A stretch of DNA of 64,000 nt from Thermococcus sp. JdFR-02 (GTDB lineage: Archaea > Methanobacteriota_B > Thermococci > Thermococcales > Thermococcaceae). The stretch is from NCBI GenBank assembly GCA_002009975.1, contig MTLP01000042.1:186001-250000 (forward strand), in the 5' to 3' direction. This document shows, one piece after another, positions 38,017 through 44,955 of this stretch (the stretch's first letter is position 1; each line of letters starts with the position of its first letter). Below the pieces are notes generated by a model. The model was not told the DNA's origin. It worked only from the letters and a program-made list of their open reading frames with translations, and did no database searches. Made by a program: the position numbers and the translations under genes.

Positions 38017-38121
38017 TCAATGATGATGATGGTAGTAACTCACCGCTAAGCTTGAAGAAGAAAAGTTTTCTCTAATTATGCTCTCGTTGTATCCTGTTTT
38101 TATTCTTCCCTCTTTCATCAT
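38017..38121 (-). CDS. candidate his operon leader peptide ending in four histidines
   Basis: 34 residues, too short for usual gene calling. Starts with tandem ATGs four bases after GGTGA, and ends SYYHHHH followed at once by TGA; the four His codons are all CAT at 38031-38020. It lies between a well-formed promoter and hisZ, with its ribosome site at the very start of the predicted mRNA. The arrangement matches bacterial his leader peptides, where ribosome stalling at His codons when charged histidyl-tRNA is short controls downstream transcription. The middle has four serines and no other feature. The role as an attenuator is inference; the coding pattern itself is seen directly. Confidence 0.75.
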   Translation of the reverse strand: MMKEGRIKTGYNESIIRENFSSSSLAVSYYHHHH

Positions 38122-38250
38122 AACCTCACCTAAGGGCAAAGAATCGCAAGGGGTATATAAAGTTATCCCTAATTATTCTGGAATATTAACATCAACTCAA
38201 AAAAATTTTGGAGGAAATTTGGATAAATGTTAAATTGGAAGAGCTTAATT

Positions 38251-39222
38251 TCATCTTTTTGCAACGGTATTGATTAGCCTAAGCAAGTAGGCATTTTCCA
38301 TTGTCAATTCTGCACCTTTGTTCCTTGGAACTCCAAGTTCAATCTTCGCCCTTATTCCATGAGCTTTTAGGTACTCATGAACTTTAACACTTAAACCCTG
38401 ATACTCACTCTTCTTGATTAGACCATAAACTGTCGGTCCCCAAGAGCTTTGCCCATATCCATAGGTATTTTCCTTCAAAAAGTCGAGGATAAGCTTTACA
38501 TCTTCCCTAAATTCCCCACCTTGATAGCTTTCAAAGTATGCTCCAACCAAGGCTTGAATTTCACTTAAATACTTTCCAAAAGTTTCTATATCTCTCTCTT
38601 TTAGTGCTGGTAAAAGCCCAAGCAAAACTTTGTGGCTTATTTCCCTTGCAATCTCAACTTTTCCGCTTATGTTTTTCATTATTGGTTTTTCCTCTTCTTC
38701 ATCAAAACCCCTCTTAATCTCTGGAGTTACTATCAAAAATGCCCATTCTTCTGGGAACTCTTCTCTAACGATTAAAGGAGGAATGTCATTCCTAACACCG
38801 CCATCAATGACAAAGCCACCATATTTGAAGGCATAAATCCCAGCTCCAGAATTTTTACCTCTTTTTAAAATCCTTGCTAATTCTTCAATTTCAATGCTCA
38901 AATTGTTGATCTTTGCAAGTCCTAACGCAACCGCTAAGCTTAGCTGTGTTGTTGAGCCCAAACCAACATGCCTTGGAATTTCTCTTTCGACTTCTATTAA
39001 ATAGTTGAATCCAGTTCTAAACCTCTCATTTAGCTTTGAGACTGTAAATTTGATTGTTTTGACGTCTTCTCCCTTAGCTTTAATTTCAAGCCTATCATGA
39101 GGAACAAGCCTTATTTTGTATCCTCCTTCAAGTGCAACCCCTAAAGACCCGAATTTTCTCCCTAATGCACTACTTAAGTCAATTAGACCCAAGTGAAGAC
39201 GTTTTGGTGTTTCAATTATCAT
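38251..39222 (-). CDS. beta-ribofuranosylaminobenzene 5'-phosphate synthase family protein
   Basis: 323 residues, GHMP fold. In methanogens this enzyme joins p-aminobenzoate (or 4-hydroxybenzoate) and PRPP with loss of CO2 in methanopterin synthesis. The opening TPKRLHLGLIDLSSALGRKFGSLGVAL and HVGLGSTTQLSLAVALGLAK near residue 92 fit the family. It points towards the his operon, with a dihydropteroate-synthase homologue about 1 kb away on the other strand; together they suggest a modified folate/pterin cofactor. The ATG 39222 lies after a GGTGAATAAAA ribosome site. Confidence 0.85.
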   Translation of the reverse strand: MIIETPKRLHLGLIDLSSALGRKFGSLGVALEGGYKIRLVPHDRLEIKAKGEDVKTIKFTVSKLNERFRTGFNYLIEVEREIPRHVGLGSTTQLSLAVALGLAKINNLSIEIEELARILKRGKNSGAGIYAFKYGGFVIDGGVRNDIPPLIVREEFPEEWAFLIVTPEIKRGFDEEEEKPIMKNISGKVEIAREISHKVLLGLLPALKERDIETFGKYLSEIQALVGAYFESYQGGEFREDVKLILDFLKENTYGYGQSSWGPTVYGLIKKSEYQGLSVKVHEYLKAHGIRAKIELGVPRNKGAELTMENAYLLRLINTVAKR

Positions 39223-39276
39223 TTTTTATTCACCTTCTTTTTGATTACTACACTCCTATGCTTAAACTTTTGTGTT

Positions 39277-40197
39277 TTATTGAGGTTTAAGATTATTGCT
39301 CAAATTACCCACTTTTCCTTCTCTAATGGCAGGGTATAATTGTACTAATAAAACACCACAAAAAACCATGGACATTCCCACAATCTTGTATAGAGTGAGT
39401 GTTTCTTTTAAGAAAACATATGCTAACAGCGTTATCTGTATTAGCATCGTATTTTGGAGTATTGATTGCTCATAAGCTTTGAGAGTCTTTAAAGGGTGGT
39501 TCCAGAGAACAAAAGCCAATGCAGTATTTACAACACTTAAGAATAGTATTATAATCCATCCTCTATGAGAGGGCATAGTAAGATTTCCACTAAAAATAGC
39601 CGCCCCAAAGAGCATTAGAGACCCTAATGTCATAGACCATGCAGTTAATCCAATTACATTTTCCTGATTCTTCCTAAGATAGTGCCTCATGAGAACCATA
39701 TATGTAGCCCATCCAATCCCCGAGATAAGGGTTACAACAATGCCTAATGCCTCATTAAAAATTAGTGTACTTCCAATAAAGAACACCCTAACTCCAAGCA
39801 ACACAAAAATTATCCCTAACAGCTGGATAAATGAAGGAACTTCCCTGAGAAAGATGGTACTTAAAACAACAACAAAAACAGGCGTTAAATTAAGGATAAA
39901 CGTCACAGTAATGGCGGGTAGGTAATATAAGCCCACAAACTGCAAGCCTTGAGCTATAAAGTACCCTGTAAATCCAAGAAAAATAAACCACAAAACTTGT
40001 TTTGAAGTAATTCTAACCTGCCGAATTCCATATAACCGAAATACAAAGAGTATTAAGGCAAGAGAACCTAAAAGATATCTATAAGCGGCAAAAGTTATTG
40101 GATTAAGCTCTTTGAGACCAAGCTTAATGAGGACGTAAGAAGTTGACCACAAAAATGTAACAAATAAAGCTTCAGCTAATGCATGTGTCCTTTTCAT
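39277..40197 (-). CDS. EamA/DMT-family transporter
   Basis: 306 residues, ten hydrophobic segments in two EamA repeats of five (for example ALFVTFLWSTSYVLIKLGL at residues 8-26 opens repeat one, and the second repeat starts near 155). Such proteins export or import small metabolites; the substrate cannot be told. I chose ATG 40197: a TATA-like TTTTTTAAATTT at about 40215-40226 gives an mRNA start at about this codon (leaderless). An in-frame start at 40398 would add a non-membrane stretch overlapping the divergent gene and its promoter, which I reject. Confidence 0.85.
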   Translation of the reverse strand: MKRTHALAEALFVTFLWSTSYVLIKLGLKELNPITFAAYRYLLGSLALILFVFRLYGIRQVRITSKQVLWFIFLGFTGYFIAQGLQFVGLYYLPAITVTFILNLTPVFVVVLSTIFLREVPSFIQLLGIIFVLLGVRVFFIGSTLIFNEALGIVVTLISGIGWATYMVLMRHYLRKNQENVIGLTAWSMTLGSLMLFGAAIFSGNLTMPSHRGWIIILFLSVVNTALAFVLWNHPLKTLKAYEQSILQNTMLIQITLLAYVFLKETLTLYKIVGMSMVFCGVLLVQLYPAIREGKVGNLSNNLKPQ

Positions 40198-40302
40198 GGT
40201 ATTCATTAGTGTAGGCAAATTTAAAAAACTTCTCTTTTGGAGAACAATATTTTCAAAAAACTTATCAATCTCAAGAAAAAGCAAAGTTTCAGGTGATGAA
40301 CT

Positions 40303-41130
40303 ATGAAATTTGCTGGCGTTGATATAAGCGAACCAAAAATTATGGGAGTAATTAATGTTTCTCCCGAGAGCTTTTTTAAGGGGAGTGTAAAGACTCAAGA
40401 GGAAGAGCTGATTAATACAGCTTTAAAAATGATCGAAGATGGGGCTTCTTTTATTGATATTGGGGCAAAGTCAACAGCACCCTATCTTGAAACTCAAATC
40501 CCCATTGAAGAAGAAATAAGGAGAGCGGTCCAGGCAATAAAAACTATCCGTGAGCATGTGGATGTTCCAATAAGCATTGATACAACGAGTGCAAAAGTTG
40601 CTGAAGAGGCTATAAAAGCTGGTGCAGATATAATAAACGACGTTAGCGGTTTAAAAGGCGATAAAAACATGGTAAAGGTTGCAAAAGAATACGAGGTTCC
40701 AATAATCATTTGTGCCCATAAAGAAAGGGTTGAGGATTTTAGGGACCCAGTTCATGAAGTTATTGACGATTTAAAGGAGAGCCTTCAAATAGCATACAAA
40801 AATGGAATTGAGAAGGAAAAAATCGTGATTGATCCAGCAATTGGCTTTTTGAGACCAAAATATCCACCTTGGTATGAATGGGATTCAAAAATCTTGGCTA
40901 ATTTGAACATGCTCAAAATCTTTGGCTTGCCAATTTTAGTGGGTGTTTCAAGAAAGTCATTCATAGGTGCAATAACGGGAAGAAAAGACCCAATGGAAAG
41001 GCTGGCTGGTTCCTTAAGTGCTACTGCAGTTGCTGTTTTCAATGGAGCGAACATAGTTAGGACACATGATGTCAAAGAGACGTTAGATGCTGTTAAGGTC
41101 GCTTGGTTTATGAGGAAGTTTAGAATGTAA
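40303..41130 (+). CDS. dihydropteroate synthase-like protein
   Basis: 275 residues. TIM-barrel pterin-binding family: IMGVINVSPESFFKGS near residue 13, MIEDGASFIDIGAKSTAPYL near 42-61, and ISIDTTSAKVAEEAIKAGADIINDVSGL near 94 follow FolP signatures. In Thermococcales a standard folate route is absent, so with the RFAP synthase homologue nearby it may join a pterin to a ribosylated aminobenzene rather than to p-aminobenzoate itself; this is inference. Start ATG follows AGGTGATGAACT. Confidence 0.85.
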   Translation: MKFAGVDISEPKIMGVINVSPESFFKGSVKTQEEELINTALKMIEDGASFIDIGAKSTAPYLETQIPIEEEIRRAVQAIKTIREHVDVPISIDTTSAKVAEEAIKAGADIINDVSGLKGDKNMVKVAKEYEVPIIICAHKERVEDFRDPVHEVIDDLKESLQIAYKNGIEKEKIVIDPAIGFLRPKYPPWYEWDSKILANLNMLKIFGLPILVGVSRKSFIGAITGRKDPMERLAGSLSATAVAVFNGANIVRTHDVKETLDAVKVAWFMRKFRM

Positions 41131-41133
41131 AAG

Positions 41134-41442
41134 TTATTTTTCCAACTCTTCTGCAATTTCTCTTAGTATTTTTGAGAGACAAAGCTCAACATCCTTAGTT
41201 TTGTAATATTTTCTCACAATCATTCTCTTTTCATCAAATTCAACTCGATATTCCAAAAGGCCAGCGCTCATCAATTTTCTAAGATGAGAAATTAAGAGTG
41301 GTTTTGAAATTCCTAAAAATTCTCTAAGTTCTCTGCTTGTTCGTTCTCTATTCAAGCATAACGCTAGTATCTTTAGCCTAATTGGACTGGAAAGTGCTCT
41401 GAAAACTTCCGCTCCTCTCTCTGCAATCTTTTCCTCGTTAAT
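41134..41442 (-). CDS. ArsR-like winged-helix regulator (start unresolved)
   Basis: The frame encodes EVFRALSSPIRLKILALC then RTSRELREFLGISKPLLISHL, a typical ArsR helix-turn-helix, and ends EELEK. The first canonical start, TTG 41355, would delete the first two helices and the SSPIRLKIL motif; no ATG, GTG or TTG exists further upstream before the stop. I therefore place the start at an ATT (41442, third of three tandem ATT codons) six bases after a GGGGG site; this is a proposal, and loss of a start by mutation is the alternative. It is third in an operon with two membrane-anchored proteins and may bind the GTAAAC/GTTTAC dyad at their promoter. Confidence 0.65.
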   Translation of the reverse strand: MNEEKIAERGAEVFRALSSPIRLKILALCLNRERTSRELREFLGISKPLLISHLRKLMSAGLLEYRVEFDEKRMIVRKYYKTKDVELCLSKILREIAEELEK

Positions 41443-41456
41443 AATAATCCCCCGCT

Positions 41457-41696
41457 TTATTCTTTAAGTTCTTCCCTAAGCTCTCTTATCTCTTTTCTAA
41501 GTAGTTTTATCTCTTCAAGCAAGCTTTCCATAACTTGCTCCATCTTAGGAACAGATTCTTTATCTCTGCTACCTTGTTGGAAGCTCACTCCAGCGTATTT
41601 TAAAAGTATACCTATCACTAATGCTCCAATTATGATAAAAATTATCCACAATATAAATTCCATCCCTGGAGGTAAAGGTGGTAATGGCATCTTCAT
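41457..41696 (-). CDS. small membrane protein with C-terminal coiled coil
   Basis: 79 residues, function unknown. A proline-rich start (MPLPPLPPGMEF) is followed by one strong membrane segment (ILWIIFIIIGALVIGILLKYAG, about residues 15-36) and a heptad-patterned tail (VMESLLEEIKLLRKEIRELREELKE). It overlaps the preceding Pro-rich protein gene by four bases, so the two products are probably made together and may interact through the coiled coil. No enzyme motif is seen. Confidence 0.75.
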   Translation of the reverse strand: MKMPLPPLPPGMEFILWIIFIIIGALVIGILLKYAGVSFQQGSRDKESVPKMEQVMESLLEEIKLLRKEIRELREELKE

Positions 41697-42244
41697 CCCT
41701 CCTTTGTTAGAATTTCCCTTATTCCATGCAAGACTTCAATTGTCAAATGAGCATAAACCTTACTTTCTGTATATTGACCCTTTTCATATAAACTTCTCGA
41801 TTTTTCATAAAATCTTTCTGCTAGGTTCTCAAGTTCATCAATTTCGGTGTTTTTAGTTTGTGAAGAAATTATAAGCCTCTTAACTTCTTGAAATTCCCTA
41901 TAAGCATGCCAAAGCTCATTTTGGCTTATTTCTTGTTCTGAAGGGGGCTTTGGAGGCCGAGGGGGAGTTAGGGTATTCGACTCTGGCTGAAGCGGCATAG
42001 GTGGGTTTTGTTCTTTTATCTTTGATTCTTCTGGTAAGATTTGGGAAATTTCATTAGGAGCTGGTGGCTCTGGAGGCTGTGTTTGCAATGATTCATTTAT
42101 ATCTGGGCTTGGTGGAATTGGAGGTTGGGGAGGCAAAGATGATAACTGTGGAGGTAATTCATCTCCATTTACTGTCATGACAACTACTCCTCCAATGCCT
42201 AATACTACTAATGCTATTCCCAACTTTTTAACAGTGGTCGACAT
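41693..42244 (-). CDS. membrane-anchored proline-rich protein
   Basis: 183 residues. An N-terminal hydrophobic segment (LGIALVVLGIGGVVVMTV, about residues 8-25) is a signal anchor. Residues 30-115 are a Pro-rich linker (repeated PPQPPIPPSP-like, QPPEPPAPNE, PRPPKPPSE units). The last 70 residues form helices (WHAYREFQEVKRLII ... YTESKVYAHLTIEVLHGIREIL) like a small TPR-like or DUF pattern. Likely outside the membrane as a stalk plus helical head. ATG 42244 is preceded by GGTGA at the usual five bases; GTG 42253 is less likely. Promoter: TATA TTTATATAG at about 42276-42284 and operator dyad at 42256-42273. Confidence 0.75.
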   Translation of the reverse strand: MSTTVKKLGIALVVLGIGGVVVMTVNGDELPPQLSSLPPQPPIPPSPDINESLQTQPPEPPAPNEISQILPEESKIKEQNPPMPLQPESNTLTPPRPPKPPSEQEISQNELWHAYREFQEVKRLIISSQTKNTEIDELENLAERFYEKSRSLYEKGQYTESKVYAHLTIEVLHGIREILTKEG

Positions 42245-42255
42245 AAGTTTCACCA

Positions 42256-42273
42256 GGTAAACGTTTGTTTACC
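42256..42273. promoter_or_regulatory. GGTAAAC-N4-GTTTACC operator dyad
   Basis: A perfect inverted repeat, GGTAAAC / GTTTACC separated by GTTT, lies between the minus-strand TATA box (ACTATATAAA on the plus strand, 42275-42284) and the ribosome site of the Pro-rich protein gene. It would cover the transcription start, so binding would repress. The ArsR-like protein encoded as the third gene of this operon is the obvious candidate; this link is inference. Confidence 0.6.
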
Positions 42274-42314
42274 CACTATATAAAGCTTTCGCTTAAATCT
42301 GTATCTGGGTTATT

Positions 42315-43379
42315 TCATTTAATAGTATTCCACAAAAAGTAACACAAAATTCCAACTAGGAAAGCTAAGCTGTTATATAAATGAAACTCTATGAGATAGC
42401 TGCCTGAATTAGCACAATTCTCTTTATAAAGGCGATATGAGATTACACTCGCAAGAGATCCTATCAAAGTTCCAAAACCTCCAATACTAACGCCCCAAAG
42501 CAAAGCCTTCCAATCGCTTGTAAAGTCTGCAAATAACAGGGCACTTGGAACATTGCTTATTATTTGACTTGAAAATGCAGAATAAAGAAAAACTTGAGCT
42601 GAACTTTCTAAACTAAAGCTTAAGATATGTACAAGATTGTCTGTAAAGCCGAAGAAGGCTAGGAATGTCGCCAAAAGGAAATAGTCAATAAACAAAGCCT
42701 CTACATTAAACAAGAGAGAGTAAATTATTGGTAAAATGCCAGTCTCAAGAGGCAAAACTCTTAAAACAGCTAAAACAAAGAAAATAAAGAAAACTAAATA
42801 AACGTAAGCTCTTTTATCAAATTTTTCGATTTTTCTGCCCTCTCCTTTGATATTTGCCTTCTTATATGTTATCAACAAAACGAAAGAGAGTGAGACAAAA
42901 GTAAAAGGAGCAATGGTCTTAACAAAATCCCATGGATGAATATGATAATAGTAGTAGATGAAAATGTTTTGAGGATTTCCAAATGGTGTAAGTGATGAAG
43001 CGCCATTAGCTGTTATTGTTTCTAAAATTACTAAAATAGCCTTGTTCTCAACATTAAGTACTAATGTTAAAGGAACAATTGTTAATAATGCCACATCATT
43101 TGTCACAAACATTGAGAGGAAAGCAGTTAGCAGGATTAGTTTTAATGATAGGTAGTTACCTTCTTCAAACTTAGAAGCAACACTATGGAGAAATCCACTC
43201 TTTTCTAAGCCTTTAACGATAACCAAAAAGACAAAAAGGGTATAGATTACTTTAAAATCATTTTTGGAATAAGAAGGTAGTCGTCTTGAATAAAGAGAAG
43301 ATAAGATTAACCCAATAGAAACCAAAATCAAAAGCCATTCTTCTATGAATCTCCTAATGAACATATTTTCTCTTTTCAT
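42315..43379 (-). CDS. ArsB/NhaD (ion transporter superfamily) permease
   Basis: 354 residues with about ten membrane segments. Motif-like stretches FLSMFVTNDVALLTIVPLTLVL near residue 88 and ANGASSLTPFGNPQNIFIYYYY near 127 match the paired TND and GNPQN re-entrant loops of the ArsB/NhaD/CitM family, which move anions or Na+/H+. The substrate is unknown. The family is usually about 400-430 residues; this one is somewhat short. ATG 43379 is chosen because a TATA-like ATTTAAATATT (43400-43411) lies about 25 bases upstream (leaderless); TTG 43388 and ATG 43364 are alternatives. Confidence 0.82.
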   Translation of the reverse strand: MKRENMFIRRFIEEWLLILVSIGLILSSLYSRRLPSYSKNDFKVIYTLFVFLVIVKGLEKSGFLHSVASKFEEGNYLSLKLILLTAFLSMFVTNDVALLTIVPLTLVLNVENKAILVILETITANGASSLTPFGNPQNIFIYYYYHIHPWDFVKTIAPFTFVSLSFVLLITYKKANIKGEGRKIEKFDKRAYVYLVFFIFFVLAVLRVLPLETGILPIIYSLLFNVEALFIDYFLLATFLAFFGFTDNLVHILSFSLESSAQVFLYSAFSSQIISNVPSALLFADFTSDWKALLWGVSIGGFGTLIGSLASVISYRLYKENCANSGSYLIEFHLYNSLAFLVGILCYFLWNTIK

Positions 43380-43614
43380 TAAAAACAAAATTCGACGGAT
43401 AATATTTAAATCATTCTCTCTGAAAAAGAAATTCTTCTAAATAAATAGTAATTGCTCCAAATTTTCAAACTCCAACTTTGTTTAAAATGCTAACGATTGA
43501 ATTAATTTTTTAGAAAATTTTCCTGTTCTAGGATTTATGATACATCTCTCTTAAATAGCTCCCAATAATAATATCTTTAAACATCAACTTCAAATAAATC
43601 ATCAGGTGCAGAAA
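43380..43614. promoter_or_regulatory. divergent intergenic region
   Basis: 235 bases between the permease and the nuclease-like gene. It holds the permease promoter (minus strand, near 43400-43411) and a plus-strand TATA-like ATCTTTAAAC at about 43573-43582 that would start the nuclease mRNA near 43603. I see nothing else beyond AT-rich sequence. Confidence 0.45.
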
Positions 43615-44490
43615 ATGGAAAACATTGAGAGGGCGGTCAGAAATGTCCTCAGAAAGGTAAGCGAACATAGAGCACTTTATGAGAAGAACGAAGAAGCTGT
43701 AAAACAGCACTTACTTAGTGAAATATTTCAAGCGCTCAAATGGGACTGGGGAAATCCTAAGGAAGTGAGACCTGAAGAGAGGACAGAAGAAGGAAGGGCT
43801 GATTATGCTTTAATCCTAAATAATAGGGTTGTTGCCTTTGTTGAGGCAAAAAACTTGAGCGTTAATGTTCTTAAGAACGATAAACCCCTTAGACAGCTTG
43901 GAAGATACTGCTTTTTTCAAGGAGTTAAATATGGAATTCTGACGAATGGGATCGAATGGAGAGTAATCAAATCGTTTGAAGAAGGTTCAAGGCTTGAAGA
44001 TAGGGTTATTCTGAGTATAGACCTTGAGAATGAAGCAGTTGAAAGAAGTGCTTTTAAGCTTAGCTTACTTTCTAAAGACAGAATAGAAAAACTTGAAAAA
44101 CTTTCTGCTTTGTTAAAAGCTCTTGAAGTCAGTTTTGAAGAATTAAGGAGAGCTGGGTTTAAGGAAGAAGTGATAATCAACTATCTCCAAAGGGCTTCAA
44201 CTAAAGTGACCGTTGTAACCCTTGATAAACTTAAGGAAGATGAAACTCCAAAAGCCCTTTATGTATATGATAAGGGCTGGAAAGTTTTACCACTAACCGA
44301 AAAGAGCCTAAAAGGGGTTTTGCTATCTCTTCTTCTCTATCTAGCAGAAAAAAGTGAAGGAAACGAAAAAGAGGAAATTAAAAGAGCTTATGAGTATCTC
44401 AAAAAGCTCCCTCTCGAAACAGAGAAAGTTCTAAAGCTTCTGCGAGAAATTGAGAACGAGAAGGGAATTAAGATAGCTGTTGAGATCTAA
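43615..44490 (+). CDS. stand-alone HsdR_N-like nuclease-domain protein
   Basis: 291 residues. The first 150 resemble the N-terminal nuclease domain of type I restriction HsdR subunits: VKQHLLSEIFQALKWDW, EGRADYALILNNRVVAFVEAKN carries the D...ExK active-site pattern of the PD-(D/E)xK fold. The remaining 140 residues are helical, with no helicase domain. There are no hsdM or hsdS genes beside it, so it is not a normal restriction system. Function is unknown; possible roles in DNA repair or defence are speculation. ATG 43615 lies six bases after AGGTG; GTG 43606 would be inside that site. Confidence 0.8.
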   Translation: MENIERAVRNVLRKVSEHRALYEKNEEAVKQHLLSEIFQALKWDWGNPKEVRPEERTEEGRADYALILNNRVVAFVEAKNLSVNVLKNDKPLRQLGRYCFFQGVKYGILTNGIEWRVIKSFEEGSRLEDRVILSIDLENEAVERSAFKLSLLSKDRIEKLEKLSALLKALEVSFEELRRAGFKEEVIINYLQRASTKVTVVTLDKLKEDETPKALYVYDKGWKVLPLTEKSLKGVLLSLLLYLAEKSEGNEKEEIKRAYEYLKKLPLETEKVLKLLREIENEKGIKIAVEI

Positions 44491-44491
44491 A

Positions 44492-44716
44492 TCACTTTGC
44501 ATGGATATCTACAACTTCCGCTTTTTCTAAAATCTTTTTTACAACATCGGCTTTGTCTGTGAAAACGCTAACTCTTCCATCTGGATGCTTTTTAACAATA
44601 ATATCAACCCTCTTCTCTATTGGATTTGCAAATAGAATACCAACCGGAACTTCAATTTTCTCATATCCTTCAAGCTCTAAATTCGGCAACTCCCTCAACA
44701 CAAGCTCCACTATCAT
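44492..44716 (-). CDS. small conserved protein of unknown function
   Basis: 74 residues, no family recognised. The sequence alternates strands and a terminal helix (VGILFANPIEKRVDIIVKKHPDGRVSVFTDKADVVKKILEKAEVV). ATG 44716 has GGTGA at five bases, a typical site in this genome, so translation is likely. It converges on the nuclease-like gene with one base between stops. Confidence 0.65.
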   Translation of the reverse strand: MIVELVLRELPNLELEGYEKIEVPVGILFANPIEKRVDIIVKKHPDGRVSVFTDKADVVKKILEKAEVVDIHAK

Positions 44717-44856
44717 AAAAATCACCACTAATTGCTTATCTAGTCAAGTATAAACAAGTTTTGGTTCATTTGTCTAATTTCAGAGAGAAAGCTTTAAGCA
44801 GCATTGTTGAAAATGGATTACAAAGAAAAGTTTAAATAGTAAAAGCCGATTTAACC

Positions 44857-44955
44857 ATGAGGGATAATATGAGACATGTTTTAATCTCAATAATTGTCAT
44901 TTTAACAATTACAGTTCCTCTCAATAACTCAATTAGCAAGGAGGTAGATGGATGA
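44857..44955 (+). CDS. short hydrophobic peptide coupled to lipoprotein gene
   Basis: 32 residues, MRDNMRHVLISIIVILTITV then a polar tail, that is one possible membrane segment or uncleaved signal. A TATA-like AGTTTAAATAG at 44829-44839 puts the mRNA start at about the ATG (leaderless), and the TGA overlaps the ATG of the lipoprotein gene by four bases. This geometry suggests a translated upstream ORF that couples to the next gene; whether the peptide has a function of its own is unknown. Confidence 0.5.
   Translation: MRDNMRHVLISIIVILTITVPLNNSISKEVDG

Larger units (their letters stand above)
37939..38250 (-). promoter_or_regulatory. his operon leader region
   Basis: Read on the minus strand this 312-base gap holds, in order: the T-rich end of the upstream beta-RFAP gene (seven T at about 38199-38205), a TATA box TTTATATACC at 38152-38161, a ribosome site GGTGAGG at 38124-38130, the leader ORF 38121-38017, an 11-base direct repeat CATCATTGACT (38025-38015 and 38007-37997), and a stem-loop with T-run before hisZ. 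The predicted mRNA start is near 38131, a few bases before the leader ribosome site. Confidence 0.75.

Noticed and set aside
40198-40398. Long N-terminal extension of the EamA transporter.
   Set aside because: It would run through the promoter and start of the divergent dihydropteroate-synthase gene and lacks membrane or family character; a TATA box fits ATG 40197.
41930-42190. Apparent DNA tandem repeats in the Pro-rich gene.
   Set aside because: The units are irregular Pro codons of a protein linker, not a satellite or CRISPR-like array.
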